From Wocania_A sp964021735 (GTDB taxonomy: Bacteria > Bacteroidota > Bacteroidia > Flavobacteriales > Flavobacteriaceae), in assembly GCF_964021735.1 (NCBI RefSeq), contig NZ_CAXIBN010000012.1, positions 1-33,156 on the forward strand: 33,156 nt of DNA, in the 5' to 3' direction. Position numbers and translations under genes: made by a program. Under the pieces are notes generated by a model. The model did no database searches. It was not told the origin of the DNA and saw nothing but the letters and a program-made list of their open reading frames with translations. Positions 16,685 through 22,603 of the stretch are shown one piece after another (positions within the stretch are counted from its first letter, which is position 1; each line of letters begins with the position of its first letter).

Positions 16685-17317
16685 ATGAATAATAGCATTG
16701 TAATTGCGGACGACCATCCGCTTATGTTAAGAGGCTTATCCGATTTTTTAACCTCAAAAGGTTTTAATATTGTTGGCAGTGCCCAAGATGGTAATACCGC
16801 CTATAATCTTATAGTAAAATTAAAACCAGAAATTGCTATTTTAGATATTAGGATGCCTCATAAAACGGGATTAGAAATTGCTGAAGCTTGTAAAAAAAAT
16901 AACCTCACTACTAAAGTAATATTAATAACCTTTGATAAAGAAGAAGCGATTTATGATAAGGCTATTGAATTTGGTGTTTACGGCTATATTTTAAAAGAAT
17001 TTGCTGTTGAAGAAATTGAAACCTGCATTGCCCATGTTGTTAATAACAAATCTTATTTTAGTGAAGAAATTGCATCTTATTTAAACCATAATAATTTAGA
17101 ACAAAAGCCTAAAGGTTTAGAGTTACTAAGTAAATCTGAACTTAGAATAGTTAAGCTTATTTCTGAAAACAAAACAAGTAACGATATTGCTGAAGAACTT
17201 ACAATATCTGTAAGAACTGTAGATAAACACAGAAGTAATATTGTTTCAAAATTAGGATTAGACAATAAACCTACTTCACTTTCAATTTGGGCAAATTTAA
17301 ACAAAGGGTTTTTATAA
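16685..17317 (+). CDS. Orphan LuxR/NarL-type response regulator
   Basis: A 210-residue two-component transcription regulator. The receiver domain (residues 3-118) has the acidic pair Asp9/Asp10 (ADDHPLML), phosphoacceptor Asp54 (AILDIRMP), Thr82 and Lys104, so it looks phosphorylatable. The C-terminal LuxR helix-turn-helix spans about 146-205 (LSKSELRIVKLISENKTSNDIAEELTIS, then RTVDKHRSNIVSKLG). No histidine kinase is encoded in the window. The stop codon overlaps the first of two identical palindromes that precede paired promoter-like boxes, which makes this regulator the natural candidate to bind them (inference). Confidence 0.93.
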   Translation: MNNSIVIADDHPLMLRGLSDFLTSKGFNIVGSAQDGNTAYNLIVKLKPEIAILDIRMPHKTGLEIAEACKKNNLTTKVILITFDKEEAIYDKAIEFGVYGYILKEFAVEEIETCIAHVVNNKSYFSEEIASYLNHNNLEQKPKGLELLSKSELRIVKLISENKTSNDIAEELTISVRTVDKHRSNIVSKLGLDNKPTSLSIWANLNKGFL

Positions 17318-17344
17318 AAATACGTAGAAGTACGTATTTTTTTT
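17316..17344 (+). promoter_or_regulatory. Palindrome, copy 1 (candidate operator and/or terminator)
   Basis: TACGTA-GAAG-TACGTA flanked by five As and eight Ts is a perfect 11-bp inverted repeat overlapping the response-regulator stop. It could terminate that mRNA. Its centre lies about 32 nt before TACCTTTA (17360-17367), hence near -43 to -45, where a class II activator would bind. Confidence 0.6.
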
Positions 17345-17371
17345 ATCAACTCTATAACATACCTTTACAGT

Positions 17372-17441
17372 GCTATTAATTAGTTCTTAGGGAGAATTAT
17401 TGAAGGCTCTAAATTGTAATGATTTAGAGCTTTCTTTGTTT
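17372..17441 (+). ncRNA. Candidate small RNA 1
   Basis: A box TACCTTTA at 17360-17367 predicts a start near 17372. The transcript would contain TTAGGGAGAATT and end with a 9-bp perfect stem, GCTCTAAAT (17406-17414) and ATTTAGAGC (17422-17430), followed by TTTCTTTGTTT, a good intrinsic terminator. That gives an RNA of about 70 nt. A TTG-initiated reading of 23 codons exists inside it but is not conserved in copy 2. The RNA is a prediction from layout; expression is not shown. Confidence 0.45.
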
Positions 17442-17459
17442 ATAAAACAATCTTTATGT

Positions 17460-17488
17460 AAAAATACGTAGAAGTACGTATTTTTTTT
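17460..17488 (+). promoter_or_regulatory. Palindrome, copy 2 (candidate operator)
   Basis: Identical to copy 1 over the whole 29 nt, including TACGTA-GAAG-TACGTA and the T8 run. It is again about 32 nt before a box, TACTTTTA at 17504-17511. No coding gene ends here, which argues that the element is more than a gene terminator. Confidence 0.55.
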
Positions 17489-17515
17489 ATCAACCCTATA
17501 CTATACTTTTACAGT

Positions 17516-17595
17516 GCTATTAATTAATTCTTATTAGGGAGAATTTTATGAGGGCTCTGTGTTTTTAAATGCAGAGTCTTCTATTAAGAATTAAT
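17516..17595 (+). ncRNA. Candidate small RNA 2 or structured leader of the 32-codon ORF
   Basis: Starting near 17516 after TACTTTTA, the RNA would fold into an outer stem of 14 of 15 pairs (17523-17537 with 17581-17595). This encloses an inner hairpin of about 9 pairs (17551-17559 with 17572-17580, two G-U). TTAGGGAGAATT is shared with copy 1. No T tract follows the outer stem, so transcription may continue into the small ORF at 17628, making this a 5' leader. A mini-ORF ATG-AGG-GCT-CTG-TGT-TTT-TAA lies inside it. Confidence 0.4.
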
Positions 17596-17627
17596 AAAAC
17601 CTCAAACCTGCTTTTATATATACAACA

Positions 17628-17726
17628 ATGGAAAAAAACAACAGTCTTGACAAATACTTTGCAGTAGGATTAATTATTTTAGTTCTAATCATTATTTCAA
17701 TTAATATACTTGTTGCTTTTTTTTAG
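17628..17726 (+). CDS. 32-residue predicted single-helix membrane micro-protein
   Basis: ATG at 17628 to TAG at 17724-17726 encodes MEKNNSLDKYFAVG, then a hydrophobic helix of about 20 residues (LIILVLIIISINILVAFF) running to the C-terminus. Charged residues sit only before the helix, giving a one-pass inner-membrane topology. It lies between the structured repeat copy 2 and a strong terminator 32 nt after its stop, so it occupies a complete transcription unit. Such short proteins often modulate membrane kinases or transporters, but no function can be assigned. A chance AT-rich ORF remains possible. Confidence 0.5.
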   Translation: MEKNNSLDKYFAVGLIILVLIIISINILVAFF

Positions 17727-17758
17727 TTTTAGTTAGTCTTTAGAAAAGTTATTAATTG

Positions 17759-17795
17759 AAAAAAAAGAGCTACCATATAGGTAGCTCTTTTTTTT
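17759..17795. terminator. Bidirectional intrinsic terminator
   Basis: AAAAAAGAGCTACC (17761-17774) pairs perfectly with GGTAGCTCTTTTTT (17780-17793) around a 5-nt loop, with A and T tracts on both sides. It serves the micro-ORF unit on the + strand and odhB on the - strand. Confidence 0.93.
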
Positions 17796-17812
17796 ATTAT
17801 TAAAATTTGTTA

Positions 17813-19027
17813 TTACAATTCTAATGCTTTTTTAACATCGTTATCCATTAATAATTCGATTGGATTTTCTAATGCTTCTTTTACAGCTACTAAAAACCCA
17901 ACAGATTCTTTGCCATCTATAATTCTATGATCGTATGATAACGCCACATACATTATTGGACGAATTTCAACTTTACCATTAATAGCAACAGGGCGCTCCA
18001 CAATATTATGCATCCCTAAAATACCACTTTGCGGCGGGTTAATTATTGGTGTAGATAGCATGCTTCCAAAAACACCTCCATTAGAGATAGTAAATGTTCC
18101 TCCTGTCATTTCATCAACAGTAATTTGCCCGTCGCGTGCACGAATTGCTAATCGTTTTACTTCAGATTCAACACCTCTAAAACTTAAGTTCTCTACATTA
18201 CGCATTACAGGAACCATAAGTCCTTTAGGTCCAGATACTGCAATACTAATATCACAAAAATCGTAAGAAATCATTTCTTTGCCATCAATCATTGAATTCA
18301 CTGCAGGATACATTTTTAATGCTCTAACTACAGCTAAAGTAAAGAAACTCATAAACCCTAAACCAACACCGTGCTTTGTTTTAAACGCTTCTTTATATTC
18401 TGAACGTAATGCAAAAATTGGTGACATATCTACTTCATTAAAAGTAGTTAACATTGCTGTTGTGTTTTTAGCCTCAACTAAACGCTCTGCTACTTTTCTG
18501 CGCAGCATAGACATTTTACTTCTTGAAGTCCCTCTGCTTCCACCTGTAGGTGTTCCCATACTTGGTACTGCATTTACAGCATCATCTTTAGTTACTCTAC
18601 CATCTTTTCCTGTTCCAGAAATTGATGAAGCGTCTATACCTTTTTCAGCTAAAATCTTTTTAGCTGCGGGACTTGCCGTTCCTGTAGCATAGGTAGCCTC
18701 CCCCGTCCCCTCCGAAGGAGGGGTGTTAGATACTGGCTTATTTTCTTCTTTCTTTTCTTCCTTTTCTACAGCTCCACCTTCAGGTTTTTCTGCACTAGTA
18801 TCTATCAAGCACACTACAGCTCCAACGGCAACGGCATCACCTTCTTCTGCTTTAAGTGTAATTGTTCCGCTAGCTTCAGCTGGCAACTCCAGAGTTGCTT
18901 TATCACTATCTACCTCAGCAATAGCTTGGTCTTTTTCTACATAATCTCCATCTTCAACTAACCATGTTGCTATTTCTACTTCTGTAATAGATTCCCCTGG
19001 TGATGGTACTTTCATTTCTAAAATCAT
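17813..19027 (-). CDS. odhB: 2-oxoglutarate dehydrogenase E2 (dihydrolipoyl succinyltransferase)
   Basis: Transfers the succinyl group to CoA in the TCA cycle; cytoplasmic core of the complex. In 404 residues it has an N-terminal lipoyl domain with the modified Lys43 in EVDSDKATLELP. A linker spans about 80-125. A peripheral-subunit-binding domain (SPAAKKILAEKGIDASSISG, near 118) follows. The catalytic domain ends with YDHRIIDGKESVGFL, whose His and Asp are catalytic. The linker contains NTPPSEGTGEA, encoded by a GC-rich palindrome. It follows odhA by 43 nt; no E3 gene is nearby. Confidence 0.97.
   Translation of the reverse strand: MILEMKVPSPGESITEVEIATWLVEDGDYVEKDQAIAEVDSDKATLELPAEASGTITLKAEEGDAVAVGAVVCLIDTSAEKPEGGAVEKEEKKEENKPVSNTPPSEGTGEATYATGTASPAAKKILAEKGIDASSISGTGKDGRVTKDDAVNAVPSMGTPTGGSRGTSRSKMSMLRRKVAERLVEAKNTTAMLTTFNEVDMSPIFALRSEYKEAFKTKHGVGLGFMSFFTLAVVRALKMYPAVNSMIDGKEMISYDFCDISIAVSGPKGLMVPVMRNVENLSFRGVESEVKRLAIRARDGQITVDEMTGGTFTISNGGVFGSMLSTPIINPPQSGILGMHNIVERPVAINGKVEIRPIMYVALSYDHRIIDGKESVGFLVAVKEALENPIELLMDNDVKKALEL
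18696..18729. repeat. GC-rich palindromic element inside odhB linker
   Basis: CCCCTCC (18707-18713) and GGAGGGG (18717-18723) form a perfect 7-bp inverted repeat around GAA, flanked by CCTCCCCCGT and TGTTAGA. Base composition is strikingly G+C rich against an AT-rich genome. On the - strand it is read in frame as NTPPSEGTGEA. It resembles REP-like palindromes interspersed in Bacteroidota genomes. Confidence 0.6.
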
Positions 19028-19070
19028 GCTCTATAATTTTAATTGTATATGAATTTTATAAATATCACTT

Positions 19071-21815
19071 TTAATTTTCTATATTGAAAACAGCGTTTAT
19101 AACACGTTGTTGCCTTCTTTTATCTCGAGTACTAGACCCTGGTGCTGGAACAGAATTGTATGGTCTTGAACAAACTTCTAGCTTAACCAAATCCATACGT
19201 TGCATAATATAACTCCAAGCTCCCATATTCTTAGGTTCTTCTTGTGCCCAAACATAATTTTCAACGTTTGGATAACGATTAATTGCTTGTTGAATTTTTT
19301 CTAAATGCAATGGAAATAATTGTTCTATTCTCACTAATGCCACAGTATCATTATTTAGTTTTTCTCTTTCAGCTAATAAATCGTAATAGAATTTACCTGT
19401 ACAGAATACTATTTTTTTTATATTTTTTGGATTTACTGTATCGTCTATAACTTCTTCAAAAGCTCCTGTTGATAAATCTTTTATAGATGAAACTGCTTTA
19501 GGATGACGTAATAAGCTTTTTGGTGTAAATACAATTAAAGGTTTTCTGAAATCACGTTTCATTTGACGACGTAATAAATGGAAAAAATTTGCAGGTGTTG
19601 TACAGTCTGCGACTATCATATTGTCTTCACCACATAGTTGTAAATAACGTTCTATTCTTGCTGATGAATGCTCAGACCCTTGTCCTTCGTAACCATGTGG
19701 TAACAATACAACTATCCCATTTTGTGATTTCCATTTATCTTCTGCTGCCGATAAATATTGATCGAAAATAATTTGAGCTCCATTACTAAAATCTCCAAAT
19801 TGTGCTTCCCAAATGGTTAATGTATTTGGGTTTGCCATAGCATACCCATAATCGAAACCTAACACACCATATTCAGATAAAAATGAATTATAAATATCCA
19901 TTTTACCTTTGCTTTCTGGGTTTATATTTAAAAGATTTATACGCTCTTCAGAAATTTCGTCTCTTAAAATAGCGTGACGATGACTAAACGTACCTCGCTC
20001 TACATCTTGCCCAGATATACGCACATTAAAACCTTCTTCCATCAAACTACCATAAGCCAAAGTCTCTGCCATTCCCCAATCTAGCGTATCGGTTTCAAAA
20101 ACCATTTTTGCTCTACCATCTAAAATACGTTCTGCTTTACGTAAAAACTTAACACCTTTTGGCACTGTTGAAACGACTTTTGATATATGCTCTAACTTTT
20201 CTTTTGGATAATTTGTTTCAACTAATTCGAGCATCGCATCTAGTCCTTGACGCTCAAACGCTGTCCAACGTTCTTGCATAAATTCTCTTACTTTAGATGA
20301 TTCTGCTTCTTTTGATTTTGTATATTGACTTTCTAAAGTGTCTTTAAAATCTGAAACTATTTTATCTAAATATGCTTTATCAATTGTGTTTTCTGCAATG
20401 AGTTTATCCGAATAAATTTTAAACGGATTTTGATGCTTCGAAATATTCTTATATAGTTTAGGCTGTGTAAATCTAGGTTCGTCACCTTCATTATGCCCAT
20501 ATTTTCTATATCCCAATAAATCTATATATACGTCTTTTTTATAACGCATTCTGTAATCCAAAGCCATTTCTACAGCATGCACAACGGCTTCAGCATCATC
20601 AGCATTTACGTGTAAAACTGGTGAGAGTGTTACCTTTGCAACATCGGTACAATAAGTGCTTGATCGTGCATCTAAATAATTGGTTGTAAAACCTATTTGG
20701 TTGTTTACAACAATATGCACCGTACCTCCTGTTTTATAGCCATTTAATTGGCTCATTTGGGCCACTTCGTACACAATACCTTGTCCAGCAATTGCGGCAT
20801 CTCCATGTACAATTATTGGAATTATTTTAGAGTCATCTCCTTCATAATCAGAATCTATTTTTGCTCTGGTAATACCTTGAGCAACTGATGCAACAGTTTC
20901 TAAATGTGATGGATTTGGCACTAAATTCATCTTGATATTCTTTCCGTTTTGGTAAGTTTTATCAAGTGTTAATCCTAAGTGATATTTTACATCTCCATCA
21001 ATGTTTTCGTCTTCAAAATCTTTTCCATCAAACTCACTAAAAAGCTCGTTCATTGGTTTTCTAAATATATTTACAAGTGTACTTAATCGTCCACGGTGTG
21101 CCATACCTAAAACACATTCTTTTACACCATATTTTTCAACGGCATAAAAAAGCATATTGCTTATAGCGGGGATTAAAGATTCTCCACCTTCTAAAGAAAA
21201 ACGTTTTTGCCCCACATATTTGGTTTGCAAAAAGTTTTCGAAAGTAACGGCTTGATTTAATTTTGAAAGTATATATTTTTTAGTTTTTGCTGAGAAATTA
21301 GGCTGATTATCATTTTTATTTAATTGATCTTGCCACCATTTAATAACCTCAGGATTACGCAAATACATATACTCTACACCAATAGAACTACAATAAATAT
21401 TATCTAAATGTGTGATAATTTCGCGTAAAGTTTTAGCACCAATTCCTAAAATTTCACCTGCATTAAATACAGTATCTAGATCACTTTCAGACAGATTAAA
21501 ATTATTTAACTCTAAAGTAGGCGAGTATGTACGGCGATCTCTAACAGGGTTAGTTTTAGTAAACAAGTGCCCTCGCATTCTGTAGCCATCAATTAGCCTA
21601 ACAACTTGGAATTCTTTTTGAACATACTCTGGAATTTGGGTAGAAACACCTTCAATAATTTCGCCTTCTAATCCGTAATTCTCTGTACCAAAATCATATC
21701 CTTGAAAGAATGCTCTCCAACTAGGCTCTACCGTGTCTGGATTTTGTAAATATTGGTCGTATAAATCAGCAAAATATGCTGTATGTGCTGCGTTTAAAAA
21801 TGAAAATTTATCCAT
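19071..21815 (-). CDS. odhA: 2-oxoglutarate dehydrogenase E1 component
   Basis: Thiamine-diphosphate enzyme that decarboxylates 2-oxoglutarate and succinylates the lipoyl arm of E2. The 914-residue length is close to E. coli SucA (933). The N-terminal E2-anchoring segment (YFADLYDQYLQNPDTVEPSW, about residues 14-33) is present. Catalytic features include MAHRGRLSTLVNIFRKP near 240, HGDAAIAGQGIVYEV near 335 and the ThDP/Mg segment VVNNQIGFTTNY near 370. The C-terminal transketolase part includes LLPHGYEGQGSEHSSARIER near 715. It is the first gene of an odhA-odhB operon on the - strand. Confidence 0.98.
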   Translation of the reverse strand: MDKFSFLNAAHTAYFADLYDQYLQNPDTVEPSWRAFFQGYDFGTENYGLEGEIIEGVSTQIPEYVQKEFQVVRLIDGYRMRGHLFTKTNPVRDRRTYSPTLELNNFNLSESDLDTVFNAGEILGIGAKTLREIITHLDNIYCSSIGVEYMYLRNPEVIKWWQDQLNKNDNQPNFSAKTKKYILSKLNQAVTFENFLQTKYVGQKRFSLEGGESLIPAISNMLFYAVEKYGVKECVLGMAHRGRLSTLVNIFRKPMNELFSEFDGKDFEDENIDGDVKYHLGLTLDKTYQNGKNIKMNLVPNPSHLETVASVAQGITRAKIDSDYEGDDSKIIPIIVHGDAAIAGQGIVYEVAQMSQLNGYKTGGTVHIVVNNQIGFTTNYLDARSSTYCTDVAKVTLSPVLHVNADDAEAVVHAVEMALDYRMRYKKDVYIDLLGYRKYGHNEGDEPRFTQPKLYKNISKHQNPFKIYSDKLIAENTIDKAYLDKIVSDFKDTLESQYTKSKEAESSKVREFMQERWTAFERQGLDAMLELVETNYPKEKLEHISKVVSTVPKGVKFLRKAERILDGRAKMVFETDTLDWGMAETLAYGSLMEEGFNVRISGQDVERGTFSHRHAILRDEISEERINLLNINPESKGKMDIYNSFLSEYGVLGFDYGYAMANPNTLTIWEAQFGDFSNGAQIIFDQYLSAAEDKWKSQNGIVVLLPHGYEGQGSEHSSARIERYLQLCGEDNMIVADCTTPANFFHLLRRQMKRDFRKPLIVFTPKSLLRHPKAVSSIKDLSTGAFEEVIDDTVNPKNIKKIVFCTGKFYYDLLAEREKLNNDTVALVRIEQLFPLHLEKIQQAINRYPNVENYVWAQEEPKNMGAWSYIMQRMDLVKLEVCSRPYNSVPAPGSSTRDKRRQQRVINAVFNIEN

Positions 21816-21974
21816 TATTATTTTTAATACCGAAAAGGTTCGTCAAAATATTTTCCAAAAATACAACTTTTACTAAAATTAGGTGTTTCTTTTATTATAT
21901 TTATAAGTAATTATTAACTGTTTTAGAAATAAGTCCTTGTTTAGTATTAAGTTCTTGATTATTTCTAATTTTAC

Positions 21975-22505
21975 ATGATTATGTATTCATTTAAAAATAA
22001 AAAATCTAGACTAATTTTTTTATGCTTTTTTATAACTGCTAATGTTATAATGGCACAGCAGAAAACTAGTGATTTTTGGAATCAAGTTAGATTTGGTGGT
22101 GGTGTTGGCTTAAGTTTTGGTGACGGCTATTTTAGTACTACTATTGCCCCAAGCACTATTTATGAATTTAACAAAAGTTTAGCCCTAGGTGTTGGACTTA
22201 ACGCCACATTCAATAATCAAAAAAGAGTGTATAAATCAACCATTTTAGGTGGCAGCTTAATTGGTTTGTTTAATGTTATAAACGAATTACAACTATCAGC
22301 AGAATTTGAAGAACTTAACGTTAACAGAACCTACGATGTTAATTTAAACTTAGATAAAGAAAATTATTGGGCTCCTGCTTTATTTATTGGTGCTGGTTAC
22401 AGAAGTGGCAATGTAACACTTGGTGTTAGATACGATGTTTTATATGATGCCGATAAAAGTATTTATGCTGACCCTTGGGCACCCTTTGTTAGGTTTTATT
22501 TTTAA
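21975..22505 (+). CDS. Small outer-membrane beta-barrel protein
   Basis: A 176-residue exported protein. The signal peptide covers about residues 1-27 (basic start, hydrophobic core, then VIMAQQ). Short alternating strands follow (VRFGGGVGLSFGDG, SLALGVGLNATFN, PALFIGAGYRSG, VTLGVRYDVLYD) and a final WAPFVRFYF. A Phe-terminated last strand is the outer-membrane barrel insertion signal. Genes of this kind beside odhA in flavobacteria have been labelled alpha-ketoglutarate decarboxylase by proximity, but nothing in the sequence supports enzyme function. A second ATG two codons in is an alternative start. Confidence 0.75.
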   Translation: MIMYSFKNKKSRLIFLCFFITANVIMAQQKTSDFWNQVRFGGGVGLSFGDGYFSTTIAPSTIYEFNKSLALGVGLNATFNNQKRVYKSTILGGSLIGLFNVINELQLSAEFEELNVNRTYDVNLNLDKENYWAPALFIGAGYRSGNVTLGVRYDVLYDADKSIYADPWAPFVRFYF

Positions 22506-22542
22506 CACATAAAAAACAACCTTTTTAGTTTTATAAAAGGCA

Positions 22543-22574
22543 AAGCCCCTGATTATAAAAACAACCAGAGGCTT
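22543..22574. terminator. Hairpin between the barrel gene and the Sus-like operon
   Basis: AAGCCCCTG (22543-22551) pairs with CAGAGGCTT (22566-22574). One position can form a G-U pair in the - strand RNA. It lies between convergent genes, 30 nt past the end of the Sus-like operon, and probably terminates it. T tracts are modest. Confidence 0.6.
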
Positions 22575-22603
22575 AATGAAAAAAAACTAACTCAAATAAA
22601 ATG

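Larger units (their letters stand above)
17313..17595 (+). repeat. Tandem duplication, about 144-nt period
   Basis: Two adjacent copies of one unit start at about 17313 and 17457. Each has the same palindrome with T8, ATCAAC or ATCAAC-like spacer, TAC(C/T)TTTA, an identical 16-nt stretch beginning ACAGTGCTATTAATTA, then TTAGGGAGAATT and a GGCTCT hairpin. Spacing from palindrome to box is the same (144-nt offset). The hairpin loops and the sequence after them have diverged, whereas the palindrome is base-for-base the same, suggesting selection on the latter. Confidence 0.85.

Noticed and set aside
17401..17571. Mini-ORFs in the two repeat units (a TTG-initiated 23-codon frame in copy 1 and MRALCF in copy 2) as paired leader peptides
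   Set aside because: The start codons and the lengths are not shared between copies, and the similarity is explained by the conserved hairpin; left as a remark only.
18279..18692. Long open frames antisense to odhB, and similar antisense frames over rpsB, tsf, the exporter gene and susC
   Set aside because: They mirror strongly coding genes with clear homology on the other strand, have no recognisable motifs and no promoter; they are shadows of codon usage.
21975..22505. Labelling the small barrel gene as alpha-ketoglutarate decarboxylase because it adjoins odhA
   Set aside because: The product has a signal peptide and beta-barrel strands and lacks any thiamine-enzyme motif.
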